A stretch of DNA of 22,598 bases, from the NCBI GenBank assembly GCA_002448395.1, contig DJXS01000080.1:1-22598 (forward strand), in the 5' to 3' direction. The translations under genes were made by a program, and so were the position numbers. How positions within the stretch are numbered: the first letter of the stretch is position 1; the number at the start of each line of letters is the position of its first letter. This DNA is from Lachnospiraceae bacterium UBA6998. Lineage in GTDB: Bacteria; Bacillota; Clostridia; Lachnospirales; Lachnospiraceae. Below, piece after piece: positions 7,323-14,787 of this stretch. Below the pieces are notes generated by a model. The model searched no databases. It saw nothing but the letters and a program-made list of their open reading frames with translations, and was not told where the DNA came from.

Positions 7323-8459
7323 ATGAAAAAGAAAGCATTACTTTTGTTTATGGCTATGTGCATGGCTGTTACGGCTCCCGGTTTTACCGTGGCGGGTGCT
7401 TCAGCTCAGGCCAGTGATAATAAGGAGACTGAAACCGGCAAAGGCAGCGCGGCCACAGAGAAATACTCTGATGTCAGCGTTCTGACCGGAGAGACCATTG
7501 ATCCGAAGCTGGCCGCTCAGAGACCGATCGCGGTCATGTACCCGATCGACAGAGAAGCGCAGCCTCAGTACGGCCTCAGTAACGTCGACGTCTTCTATGA
7601 GATCATCGAAGAGGGCAATATGAGCCGCCAGATGGGTATTATCCAGGACTGGCAGAATCTTGAGAGGATCGGCAATATCCGCAGCATCAGGGCATATTTT
7701 GTCTACGAGGCGCTGGAGTGGGATCCCATCATCATCCACTACGGCGGACCGATCGACTACACCAGGGACATCCTCACCAGAAGCGATGTCGATAACATCA
7801 ATGGCGTGGGCGGAATCCTCGGTTCCGATTACGGATGCTACTACAGAGTCCCTGCGGGCAGCAGGTCGGAGCACACTGCTTATACTGACGGCGAGCACAT
7901 CAAAGAAGCGATCAGGAAGGCCGGGTTCGAGGCAGAGCACAGAAGAGCTTATTACAACAAGAAGCACTTCACCTTCGCGCAGGAGCGCAACACTCTGAAA
8001 CAGTATAGTGACTCCGTGAGCGCGGTGCAGCTGGACATGAGAGACAGTTTCCCTGTGACAAAATCGGCGCTGACCTACAACGCTGAGGACGGCAAATACT
8101 ACAAGACGATCTACGGTGAGCCCCAGAAAGACGCGGAGACCGGCGAGCAGATGGCATTTGACAATGTTTTGATCCAGAGGGCACACGCCGAGCCCAGAGC
8201 AGACGGCTCTTCTTACCTTCGGATCCTCGTCGAGGAAGACGGCCAGGACGGCTTTTTCCTCACCGGCGGCAGGATGATCCACGTCACCTGGGAGAAGGGC
8301 GAGGGCAACGATTACAAGCCCACAACCTTCTATGACGACAACAACAACGAGATCCAGCTCAACAAAGGAAAGACCATGATCTTTATCATCAGGGATGAGG
8401 ATTCCTTCAGTGTTGACGGCGTCGACTATGAGCCTGAAGATCACGAAACACTCGATTAA
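7323..8459 (+). CDS. Exported DUF3048-family protein (YerB-like)
   Basis: 378 residues from ATG 7323, chosen because AGGAAAGGAAG sits just upstream and a signal peptide begins there (MKKKALLLFMAMCMAVTAPG, likely cut after ASA at residues ~26-28, no lipobox). The frame stays open further upstream but without a ribosome site. The mature part carries the DUF3048 pattern: RPIAVMYPIDREAQPQYGLS, then DVFYEIIEEGNMSRQM, RIGNIRSIRAYFVYEA, and a C-terminal half with FDNVLIQRA and GRMIHVTWEKGEGNDYKPT. DUF3048 proteins such as Bacillus YerB are extracytoplasmic, and their biochemical role is not settled. It has its own promoter and is monocistronic by appearance. Function is left open; the family call is firm. 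Confidence 0.88.
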   Translation: MKKKALLLFMAMCMAVTAPGFTVAGASAQASDNKETETGKGSAATEKYSDVSVLTGETIDPKLAAQRPIAVMYPIDREAQPQYGLSNVDVFYEIIEEGNMSRQMGIIQDWQNLERIGNIRSIRAYFVYEALEWDPIIIHYGGPIDYTRDILTRSDVDNINGVGGILGSDYGCYYRVPAGSRSEHTAYTDGEHIKEAIRKAGFEAEHRRAYYNKKHFTFAQERNTLKQYSDSVSAVQLDMRDSFPVTKSALTYNAEDGKYYKTIYGEPQKDAETGEQMAFDNVLIQRAHAEPRADGSSYLRILVEEDGQDGFFLTGGRMIHVTWEKGEGNDYKPTTFYDDNNNEIQLNKGKTMIFIIRDEDSFSVDGVDYEPEDHETLD

Positions 8460-8542
8460 CGGAACAGAAACGCTTTTGTAAACAATCTGCCAAAAGATAG
8501 AAAATTTGTGAATAGAAATGTAAAATATCTGAAACAAAAGGA

Positions 8543-8572
8543 TTTACATTTCATCCTTCCCATGGCTATAAT
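8543..8572 (+). promoter_or_regulatory. Sigma-A type promoter for the DUF4097-like gene
   Basis: TTTACA (8543-8548), an 18-bp spacer, then TATAAT (8567-8572). The expected start near 8579 gives a leader of about 110 nt that contains the whole 15-bp repeat array. Confidence 0.7.
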
Positions 8573-8591
8573 GAAATTGTGTAATGCTATA

Positions 8592-8681
8592 AGCATGGAA
8601 GTGCTCAGCATTGAGGTGCTCGGCATTGAAGCGCACGGCATTGAAGTGCGCAGCACTGAATTGTTCAGCATGGAAAGGATC
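8592..8681. repeat. Six tandem copies of a 15-bp repeat in the 5' leader
   Basis: Copies at 8592, 8607, 8622, 8637, 8652 and 8667 follow the pattern (A/G)GCA(T/C)(T/G)GAA(G)TG-C--C; the first is AGCATGGAAGTGCTC. The array is exactly 90 bp and ends eight bases before the start codon, so the last copy supplies the ribosome site (AAAGG). The length of 15 keeps frames open on both strands and gives five-residue periodic peptides, but none has a ribosome site. Confidence 0.85.
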
Positions 8682-8688
8682 ACAAACT

Positions 8689-9618
8689 ATGAACAGATTG
8701 TTTCGGGATGCCGGAAAGGTCCTGTGTGCCTTCCTGACAGCGATCACTCTGATCGGTCAGAGTGTACTCCCGGTTTATGCGGGTACGGCGGGCGCCAAAA
8801 GTGAAACATCCGCCTCCGGCTATACGGTTTCGGAGGAGACCGGATTCTACACGCTGGACTATTTTGACAGGATCGCGATCAACTCCGTGCGAGGCGTTCT
8901 CACGATCAAGCCCGGCGAAGACTTCACCATTTCGTTCCCGAACGGATGGGAGCACATTCCCTCCTTCTCGGTGCAGGATGATATCCTGGTGGTGAGCGGC
9001 CGGAAGAGCGCGGATCAGAGTGAAAAAAGTTCGGACGGCTCTGTGGTCGTGATCGGCGAGGATGAGCCTGCTGCTGACAGCGGCAGCGCTTCAGCTGCGG
9101 AGGTTTCTGCGGATACGGAGAACAGCACGGCAGTGGCTGCGGAGGTTTCTGAGCCGGAAGAACCTTCTGAGGCGGAAACTTCTGAGGAGGACGGGGCAGA
9201 GCCCGAGATCGTGATCACGATTCCCTCCGGAGTCGGCCTCGACACACTTCGGATCGCGATGGAAAATGGAAAACTGATCATGACCGACATAACCGCCAAT
9301 TCCGTGACGATCCAGTCCGGAGGAGGAAGTCTTGTCATGAAGGATGTATCTCTTGGAACCGTCGACATCTATACGGATGCCGGCTCGGTTTCCGTTTCGG
9401 AATGCACTTTTAACAGCCTGAATATCGGCATGGCAGAGGGACGAGTGGAAGTTGACTCGGATGAGAGCCTTGCGAGATGCAGAATGGAGATCAAGACCGG
9501 CGACGGGGAGATCAGCTACAATGGCACCTCGGAGGGCGACCAGTACATGCAGCCCGGAAACGGAAAGCGCTTCCTGACGATCCAGGTGGGCAGCGGCGAT
9601 ATCAGCATCAAAGGTTGA
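8689..9618 (+). CDS. Secreted DUF4097-like beta-helix protein
   Basis: 309 residues from ATG 8689, with AAAGG about ten bases upstream and a signal peptide (MNRLFRDAGKVLCAFLTAIT..., likely cut after VYA). The frame is open upstream to 8611 but that part is only the repeat array. After the signal comes a beta-rich segment, an acidic Ala/Ser/Glu-rich linker (residues ~124-173), then short repeated strands each a little under 20 residues long, such as LDTLRIAMENGKLIMTDITA, NSVTIQSGGGSLVMKDVSLG and TVDIYTDAGSVSVSECTFN. This ladder of strands with Gly turns fits DUF4097/putative-adhesin beta-helix proteins. There is no cell-wall sorting motif and no C-terminal TM, so it is probably released or held non-covalently. 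Precise role unknown. Confidence 0.82.
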   Translation: MNRLFRDAGKVLCAFLTAITLIGQSVLPVYAGTAGAKSETSASGYTVSEETGFYTLDYFDRIAINSVRGVLTIKPGEDFTISFPNGWEHIPSFSVQDDILVVSGRKSADQSEKSSDGSVVVIGEDEPAADSGSASAAEVSADTENSTAVAAEVSEPEEPSEAETSEEDGAEPEIVITIPSGVGLDTLRIAMENGKLIMTDITANSVTIQSGGGSLVMKDVSLGTVDIYTDAGSVSVSECTFNSLNIGMAEGRVEVDSDESLARCRMEIKTGDGEISYNGTSEGDQYMQPGNGKRFLTIQVGSGDISIKG

Positions 9619-9681
9619 CGGCGGATTTTACCGCGGGAGTAGACGAGACCAATTTTTTAAGGTAAATTATAAGTAACAGTT

Positions 9682-9713
9682 CAGCAGCCCGGATCCTGAA
9701 TTCCGGGTTGCTG
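9682..9713 (+). terminator. Hairpin between the DUF4097-like gene and fprA
   Basis: CAGCAGCCCGG (9682-9692) pairs with CCGGGTTGCTG (9703-9713), 11 bp with one G-U pair and a ten-base loop. Only a short ATTCGTTA follows, so termination may be weak. A TATAAT at 9726-9731 just after it is a likely fprA -10; I see no good -35. Confidence 0.5.
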
Positions 9714-9758
9714 ATTCGTTACGGTTATAATAAACAATATTGTATAAAGGAGCGGGAT

Positions 9759-10916
9759 ATGAGAGTTACAGATGACATCAAATATGTTGGCGTAAATGAC
9801 CACCAGGTCGACCTGTTCGAAGGACAGTATGTTGTTCCCAGAGGAATGGCTTACAACTCCTATGTGATCCTCGATGAGAAGATCGCTGTCATGGATACCG
9901 TTGACCAGCACTTCGGCGAGGAGTGGCTTGCAAACCTTGCAGCTGTCCTTGGCGACAGAAAGCCGGATTACCTCATCGTGCAGCATATGGAGCCCGATCA
10001 CTCCGCCAATATCACAAGCTTCCTGGGCGCTTATCCGGACGCTGTAGTCATTGGAAATGCCAAAACATTCACTTTCATGGAGCAGTTCTATGGCAAGAAT
10101 CCTTCCATGAAGAAGCAGATCGTCAAGAACGGCGAGGAACTCTGCCTCGGTAAACACGTTCTTAAATTTGTGTTCGCGCCTATGGTACACTGGCCCGAGG
10201 TCATGGTCACCTACGACTGCACCGATAAGGTTCTCTTCTCCGCTGACGGCTTCGGAAAATTCGGCGCCAACGATGTGGAAGATCCTGAAGGATGGGCTTG
10301 CGAAGCGCGCAGATACTATTTTGGCATCGTGGGTAAATACGGACTTCAGACACAGAAGCTCCTTAAGGCAGCCGCGGGACTTGACATTCAGGTCATCTGC
10401 CCCCTCCACGGTCCTGTTCTGAGCGAAGATCTCGGATACTATCTTGGCATGTATGACAAGTGGTCCTCCTACACACCCGAGGAACCCGGCGTCTGCATCG
10501 CTTACACATCCGTTTACGGCCACACCAGGATCGCTGCCGAGAAGCTCGCTGAGCTTCTGCGCGCGAAAGGTGTGAAGGTCGCCATCAGCGATCTTGCAAG
10601 AGACGACATGCCTGAGGCAGTTGAGGACGCGTTCCGCTATGACAGACTGGTCCTTGCGACAACGACCTACAACAACGGCATTTTCCCTTTCATGCACACA
10701 TTTATCGAGCACCTGACAGAGCGCGAGTACCAGAACCGCACCATCGCCATCATCGAGAACGGAACCTGGGCGCCTGTAGCAGGCAAGCTTATGAAGGCCA
10801 TGTTTGAGAAATCCAAGAACATCACTTTCACAGAGACGACAGTTACGATCAAGTCCGCACTGAACGCGGAAAGCGAAGCTGCACTTGAGAAGCTGGCAGA
10901 GGAGCTGGCAGGCTGA
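9759..10916 (+). CDS. fprA: Flavodiiron protein (FprA, O2/NO reductase)
   Basis: 385 residues from ATG 9759, with AAAGGAG eight bases upstream; the frame is open earlier but without a ribosome site. The N-terminal metallo-beta-lactamase-like domain holds the di-iron ligands H76, E78, D80 and H81 (HMEPDHSAN), H144 (MVHWPE), D163 (FSADGFGKFG) and H217 (CPLHGPV). The C-terminal flavodoxin domain begins near residue 245 with the FMN phosphate loop YTSVYGHTRIAA and later NNGIFPFM and NGTWAP. Length and order match the simple A-class enzymes of strict anaerobes, which reduce oxygen to water or nitric oxide to nitrous oxide in the cytoplasm using electrons from rubredoxin. No rubredoxin domain is fused. 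The gene stands alone with a strong terminator. Confidence 0.95.
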   Translation: MRVTDDIKYVGVNDHQVDLFEGQYVVPRGMAYNSYVILDEKIAVMDTVDQHFGEEWLANLAAVLGDRKPDYLIVQHMEPDHSANITSFLGAYPDAVVIGNAKTFTFMEQFYGKNPSMKKQIVKNGEELCLGKHVLKFVFAPMVHWPEVMVTYDCTDKVLFSADGFGKFGANDVEDPEGWACEARRYYFGIVGKYGLQTQKLLKAAAGLDIQVICPLHGPVLSEDLGYYLGMYDKWSSYTPEEPGVCIAYTSVYGHTRIAAEKLAELLRAKGVKVAISDLARDDMPEAVEDAFRYDRLVLATTTYNNGIFPFMHTFIEHLTEREYQNRTIAIIENGTWAPVAGKLMKAMFEKSKNITFTETTVTIKSALNAESEAALEKLAEELAG

Positions 10917-10978
10917 AGGATGTTTGAATAGTTTGCCGGGGAATCAGGCAGGCTGAGAATAATTTGGTGGTATTGTGG

Positions 10979-11011
10979 CCGCCGCACCGGTTGGTGCGGC
11001 GGTTTTTTTTT
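10979..11011 (+). terminator. Rho-independent terminator of fprA
   Basis: CCGCCGCACC (10979-10988) pairs perfectly with GGTGCGGCGG (10993-11002) around a GGTT loop, followed by nine T (11003-11011). Confidence 0.95.
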
Positions 11012-11125
11012 CGGTCTTTTGTGGTCTTTTGTGGGATTTTTGTTGGATTTTGTTGGCTTCTTGCTGGATTTTTGTTGGCTTTTGTTGGCTTCTTGCTGAC
11101 TTTTTCCTGGTTTTTGCTGGTTTCG
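11012..11125. repeat. T/G-rich low-complexity tract
   Basis: Directly after the fprA terminator, the plus strand consists mostly of T and G with imperfect TTTTTGTTGGC-type repeats; GGCTTCTTGCTG occurs at 11055 and 11087, 32 nt apart. Both strands stay open by chance, giving a hydrophobic peptide on plus and a Lys/Gln/Pro peptide on minus. Neither has a ribosome site. Confidence 0.6.
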
Positions 11126-11198
11126 GAGTGAATTTCCCTGGCGATCAGAGGTTTCAGAGCGAGTTGGGCACAAACAGCGGGAAATCGGATTCATACAC

Positions 11199-11220
11199 AA
11201 AAGATTGCATGCAATCTTTT
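11199..11220. repeat. Perfect 22-bp palindrome
   Basis: The arm AAAAGATTGCA is followed directly by its exact reverse complement, then one more T. As RNA it could fold into an AU-rich hairpin with a U tail on either strand. As DNA it could be a protein site. No gene is adjacent. Confidence 0.6.
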
Positions 11221-11389
11221 TGAAAAATCAAAAAAACAAGCATAGATTATCAAAAAACTGTAATCCTTACCTGAAATGATCGATGTTTTGACGACGAACG
11301 ACTGGAATATTGATGAAAATGATATTTTGATTAAAGAAAGGCTGTATTCTGATAATTAGTTGTGTATGATTTCGAAAAACTGGCTTTTT
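11221..11389. other. AT-rich non-coding stretch with a possible gene relic
   Basis: Base composition is clearly more AT-rich than the flanking genes. The only frame of note is ATG 11276 to TAG 11357, 27 codons (MIDVLTTNDWNIDENDILIK and seven more) without a ribosome site. It could be the tail of a lost gene. I see no other feature here. Confidence 0.3.
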
Positions 11390-11600
11390 ATGCCCAACCA
11401 CCGTTTCGACGCCGTTCTGGCTATCAGACCGGCGCCAGACCGGCGCTAACCTCAGAATTCTTACCGCAGCGACGTTTCATCGCCGTTTTAAGGCTCAGAC
11501 CGGCGCCAAAACGGCGCTAACCTCAGAATTCTTACCGCAGCGACGCTTCATCGCCGTTCTAAGACCCACACCGGCGCCAGAACGGCGCCGCCCCCAGAGA
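11390..11600. repeat. Three tandem 71-bp repeats, each with a GC-rich hairpin
   Basis: Hairpins lie at 11410-11445, 11481-11516 and 11552-11587, exactly 71 nt apart. Copy 2 pairs CGCCGTTTT with AAAACGGCG; copy 3 pairs CGCCGTTCT with AGAACGGCG, so the one base change in the stem is compensated on the other side. Copy 1 has a longer arm (CGCCGTTCTGG) with one mismatch. The loop carries a conserved ACCGGCGCC, and CTAACCTCAGAATTCTTACC links the copies. The block sits between the convergent fprA and CLC genes and has no T run, so it is not a standard terminator. Confidence 0.85.
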
Positions 11601-11639
11601 AGTTCACAAAGAAGTCCCCAAAAGGCAAATAAGGAAACG

Positions 11640-12920
11640 TCAGTGATGCGCATGCGAATCCTCAACGCCAACCTTGAACTTGCCGTAGCGGATCTTCTGG
11701 TGATGATAGAGGCCATAGTTTCCGGATACGGTGGAGGCGATGGCGATGGCCAGAAGGTAGTAGGGCCAGCCCTCGAAGCCGAACATCTCGAAACAGATAA
11801 GAAGAGTGCCGAGAGGGCAGTTGGTGACGCAGCTGAATAGGCAGCCCATGCCGATGGCTGCCGCAAGACCGCTGGGGATACCCATGAGAGGTCCCACGAC
11901 AGAGCCGAAAGAGGCACCTATGAACAGCGCGGGAACAATCTCACCGCCTTTGAAGCCGGCGGCAACGGAGACGGCGGTAAACAGGATCTTTAACAGGAAT
12001 GCGCAGACGGGGACGGGCTCTCCCTGCAGGCATTCGGTGATGACGTGTCCGCCGGCGCCGTTGTAGAACTGGCCGCCGGAGAGGAGTGTCATGGCAAGAA
12101 GGATGACTGCAACGATTGCCGCGCGGGGAATCGGGGCAGCGGGGATCTTTCGCGCCAGCGCAGGGATCTTGCCCAAAGCGACGACGAAGAGGACGCTCAC
12201 CAGTGCGCAAAGGACGGCGAGTGCGAAAGTAGCTACAGCCATGGGCAGGGAGAAGGGCCTTACGAAGGAGAGCGCCCACGGATGCTTCTCAACGCCCATC
12301 ATGGCAGAAATGTAATAGGCTGGAAGAGCCGAGAGGACGCAGGGAACCAGCGCGTCGTACTGCAGAAGGCCTACATGGCTGATCTCCATAGCGATTACGG
12401 TAGCGGCAAGCGGTGTTCCGAAGAGCGCGGAGAAAGCGGCGCTCATGCCGGCCATGACCATGATCCTTCGGGCTTCTTCCTGAAAATGGAGGCGCTTTCC
12501 CATCTCATCGCCAAGGCAGCCGCCGATCTGCAGCGCCGCGCCTTCGCGGCCTACGGAAGCGCCCATAAAATGGGAGAGGATCGTGGAGCAGAAGATCAGG
12601 GGAGCCATGGTCCCGGGGACGCTCTCATTTCTTGTGATCGCCAGAAGGACGGTATCTGTTCCCTCACTGTGATCGAACTTCTGGTAGAAGAAGACAATGA
12701 CAGCTGCTCCAATGGGCATCAGGAAAATGACCCAGGGATGCTGCGCCCGCAGCTCTGTGGCATAATCAATTCCCAGCGCGAATACGCTGGCAACCGCGCC
12801 GACGATCGTGCCGCATAAAAGGCCGTATCCCAGGAGTCTGATCACCTGCAGGAAACCTGTCCTGATCTTGAAAAGAATTGCTTCTATCTGGTCCTTGAAG
12901 TCATCGCTGTTGAAGTCCAT
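11640..12920 (-). CDS. CLC-family anion transporter, probably fluoride/proton type
   Basis: 426 residues, many hydrophobic helices, GAGGGGG before the start. CLC signature positions are present: GREGAALQIGG (residues 124-134, E126 at the gating glutamate position) and AAGFKGGEIVPALFIGASFG (about 320-339), with GTPLAATVIAMEI and NCPLGTLLICFEMFG. In classical chloride CLCs these sites read GREGP and GxFxP, and there is a GSGIP motif; here the first reads GREGA, the second GFKGGEIVP, and the place of GSGIP reads SEGTDTVL. That pattern resembles the CLC-F fluoride/proton antiporters, so fluoride export is inferred, not shown. There is no CBS domain. I looked for a fluoride riboswitch in the leader and saw none. 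Chloride transport remains possible. Confidence 0.88.
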   Translation of the reverse strand: MDFNSDDFKDQIEAILFKIRTGFLQVIRLLGYGLLCGTIVGAVASVFALGIDYATELRAQHPWVIFLMPIGAAVIVFFYQKFDHSEGTDTVLLAITRNESVPGTMAPLIFCSTILSHFMGASVGREGAALQIGGCLGDEMGKRLHFQEEARRIMVMAGMSAAFSALFGTPLAATVIAMEISHVGLLQYDALVPCVLSALPAYYISAMMGVEKHPWALSFVRPFSLPMAVATFALAVLCALVSVLFVVALGKIPALARKIPAAPIPRAAIVAVILLAMTLLSGGQFYNGAGGHVITECLQGEPVPVCAFLLKILFTAVSVAAGFKGGEIVPALFIGASFGSVVGPLMGIPSGLAAAIGMGCLFSCVTNCPLGTLLICFEMFGFEGWPYYLLAIAIASTVSGNYGLYHHQKIRYGKFKVGVEDSHAHH

Positions 12921-12970
12921 ATTCTGCCCCCTCAGTGTTAGTCTCTCAAATGAAAGTAATGTTACAATTT

Positions 12971-12999
12971 ACTGTAGCATTTCCGAAAAAAAACCTCAA
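12971..12999 (-). promoter_or_regulatory. Probable promoter of the CLC gene
   Basis: On the minus strand, TTGAGG (12999-12994), a 17-bp spacer with a run of eight T, then TACAGT (12976-12971). The expected start is about 44 nt before the start codon. Confidence 0.45.
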
Positions 13000-13018
13000 G
13001 AAAGGCGCCGGGATATAG

Positions 13019-13033
13019 TACAATATCATTGTA
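13019..13033. promoter_or_regulatory. Inverted repeat upstream of the PsiE-family gene
   Basis: TACAAT-ATC-ATTGTA is a perfect inverted repeat with a three-base centre. Its left arm could be the -10 of the PsiE-family gene, though no good -35 is visible. It could be an operator. Confidence 0.35.
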
Positions 13034-13081
13034 GGCAATAAGTTGGTGCCGTGGGGAAGATGAAAAAGATAGGGGGATTAT

Positions 13082-13678
13082 ATGTCTGATCACGACAACA
13101 ATAATGTTCATGAGAGTCATGAAAGTGTAGGGGACAGGATTCATCATGTTACCGCGTATTTGGAACACCTGATGGATATTTTCGAGATCGGTATCGCGAT
13201 CATCGTGGCTTTTGGCTTTATCATAAGCGTGTATCCGCTGGTGAGAGAACTGCCGCTTCTTGGCTCGATGAGCCAGGGCACTGTTTCGTACCGGCATTTC
13301 CTTGAGAGTGCGCTCGATCTGGTCATCGGAATCGAGTTCATCAAGATGCTTATCAAGCATACGCCGGGCAGTGTTATTGAAGTGCTGCTGTTCGCCCTGT
13401 CGAGACATATGGTCCTCGAGGGCGGCAATTCATTGGAGAACCTTCTGACGGTATGCGCGATCGCTATTATCTTCGTGACACGCAAATTCCTGTTTGTCGA
13501 AACTTTTGAGTTCTCGGCTACGGACAATGTGCCGGATTGGCTCTCTGACTGGAAAGAAATCAAGAAGACAGGCGCAGCAGAGAAGAAAGCGGCTCCGAAG
13601 AAAGCTCCGAAGGACGCTAAGTCAAAATATACTGAGGTTAACTCTGAGACAACAGAGAAGCCGAAAGATAACAAGTGA
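13082..13678 (+). CDS. PsiE-family integral membrane protein with a basic tail
   Basis: 198 residues, AGGGGGA six bases before ATG. Four likely membrane helices: ~32-53, ~73-92, ~97-113 and ~118-138. The segment FIKMLIKHTPGSVIEVLLFA followed by LSRHMVLEG and the later FVTRKFLF match the phosphate-starvation-inducible E (PsiE) family, a group of small membrane proteins with unsettled function. The N-terminus is rich in Asn/His. The last 40 residues are an Ala/Lys/Pro-rich charged tail (AAEKKAAPKKAPKDAKSK) not usual for the core family and probably disordered. It is divergent from the CLC gene and convergent with cysK. A phosphate link is only by family name. Confidence 0.8.
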   Translation: MSDHDNNNVHESHESVGDRIHHVTAYLEHLMDIFEIGIAIIVAFGFIISVYPLVRELPLLGSMSQGTVSYRHFLESALDLVIGIEFIKMLIKHTPGSVIEVLLFALSRHMVLEGGNSLENLLTVCAIAIIFVTRKFLFVETFEFSATDNVPDWLSDWKEIKKTGAAEKKAAPKKAPKDAKSKYTEVNSETTEKPKDNK

Positions 13679-13700
13679 TAAAATCATGCCTTTAACGCAC

Positions 13701-13748
13701 AAAGGCGCGCACAGCGGAAGAGTTTTCCGCATGTGCGCGCCTTTTCTT
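13701..13748. terminator. Shared terminator between the PsiE-family gene and cysK
   Basis: AAAGGCGCGCACA (13701-13713) pairs with TGTGCGCGCCTTT (13732-13744), extended inward by GCGGAA with TTCCGC. On the plus strand CCTTTTCTTTATT follows the stem, a good terminator. On the minus strand the stem ends in CCTTTGTG, weaker, but it lies 14 nt past the cysK stop. Confidence 0.85.
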
Positions 13749-13761
13749 TATTCAGGCTGGC

Positions 13762-14694
13762 TTACTCTGCAAAAAGAGGGGTGGAATAGTAACGGTCTCC
13801 GCTGTCGGGGAGCAGGGCCACAATGGTCTTGCCTGCGTTTTCCGGACGCTTTGCCAGTTCAATCGCGCCGTGCAGGGCAGCACCTGAGGAGATACCTACG
13901 GAGACGCCTTCCTTCTTGGCGAGGAGCTTCGCCGCAGCAAAAGCGTCCTCATTGGCAGCGCGGAAGACTTCATTGTAGATCTTCGTGTTCAGAACTTCGG
14001 GAACAAACCCTGCGCCGATGCCTTGGATCTTGTGGGCACCGCTTCTGCCCTCGGAGAGGACCGGAGATCCCTCGGGCTCGAGAGCTACTACTTTGATATT
14101 GGGATTCTGCGACTTCAGGTATTCACCGACGCCGGTCAGCGTACCGCCGGTACCGACGCCTGCGATGAAGATATCTACCGTGCCGTTAGTGTCGCGCCAG
14201 ATCTCGGGACCGGTGGTTGCCCTGTGGATCGCAGGGTTGGCCGGATTGACGAACTGGCCGGGGATGAAGCTGTTTGGGATTTCCAGAGCCAGCTTAGCAG
14301 CCTTGGCGATCGCGCCCTTCATGCCCTGGGAGCCCTCTGTGAGGACAAGCTCTGCGCCGTATGCTTTCAAAATATTGCGTCTCTCCACGCTCATAGTCTC
14401 GGGCATCGTCAGGATGATGCGGTAGCCCTTAGCGGCTGCGATGGCCGCAAGGCCGATTCCCGTATTGCCGGAAGTGGGCTCAATGATCGTGGAGCCTTTC
14501 CCCAGCAGACCCTTGGCCTCCGCGCCTTCGATCATCGCCTTGGCGATGCGGTCCTTTACACTTCCTGCGGGATTGAAGTACTCAAGTTTTACAAGGACTC
14601 TCGCTTTAAGTCCAAGATCCCTCTCTATATTCGTAACCTCTAAAAGAGGAGTATTTCCGATCAGTTCTGCAGCGCTCTTGTAAATTGTAGCCAT
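13762..14694 (-). CDS. cysK: Cysteine synthase A (O-acetylserine sulfhydrylase)
   Basis: 310 residues, the normal CysK length, with AGAAGGAGA before ATG. It makes cysteine from O-acetylserine and sulfide using pyridoxal phosphate. Visible landmarks are the Schiff-base lysine K47 in NPAGSVKDRIA, the substrate loop PTSGNTG (residues ~74-80), the Gly-rich phosphate loop GVGTGGTLTGVGEYL, and EPEGSPVL then KIQGIGAGFVPEVL. It follows metY by 93 nt on the same strand and is probably co-transcribed, though TATTAT just before its ribosome site could be an internal -10. In Bacillus, CysK also acts as partner of the Rrf2 repressor CymR; an Rrf2 regulator is encoded in this same locus, which makes a similar partnership possible. 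Confidence 0.95.
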   Translation of the reverse strand: MATIYKSAAELIGNTPLLEVTNIERDLGLKARVLVKLEYFNPAGSVKDRIAKAMIEGAEAKGLLGKGSTIIEPTSGNTGIGLAAIAAAKGYRIILTMPETMSVERRNILKAYGAELVLTEGSQGMKGAIAKAAKLALEIPNSFIPGQFVNPANPAIHRATTGPEIWRDTNGTVDIFIAGVGTGGTLTGVGEYLKSQNPNIKVVALEPEGSPVLSEGRSGAHKIQGIGAGFVPEVLNTKIYNEVFRAANEDAFAAAKLLAKKEGVSVGISSGAALHGAIELAKRPENAGKTIVALLPDSGDRYYSTPLFAE

Positions 14695-14787
14695 GATAGT
14701 TCTCCTTCTATAATAGATTTGTGATATCAGGGCCCTGACGTCCGGCCAGGGCTTTTGGTTGCTGATCGCGGGGGTCGCTGTTTTGAC

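Noticed and set aside
7401..8537. 378-residue minus-strand frame opposite the DUF3048 gene
   Set aside because: The plus strand has promoter, ribosome site, signal peptide and family motifs; the minus frame has none.
8508..8804. 98-residue plus-strand frame with five-residue repeats (SIEVL, GIEVR)
   Set aside because: No ribosome site, it overlaps the promoter and the signal peptide of the DUF4097-like gene in another frame, and the repeats follow from the 15-bp DNA array.
10975..11223. 82-residue hydrophobic plus-strand frame after fprA
   Set aside because: It starts within the terminator stem, has no ribosome site, and its composition follows from the T/G-rich DNA.
12921..13080. Fluoride riboswitch before the CLC gene
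   Set aside because: The minus-strand leader lacks the expected crcB-motif elements and the likely 5' UTR is only about 44 nt.
14715..14757. Hairpin GCCCTG/CAGGGC between metY and cysK as a terminator
   Set aside because: The T run lies on the plus strand, where no gene ends, while both genes are on the minus strand; on the minus strand no U tract follows.
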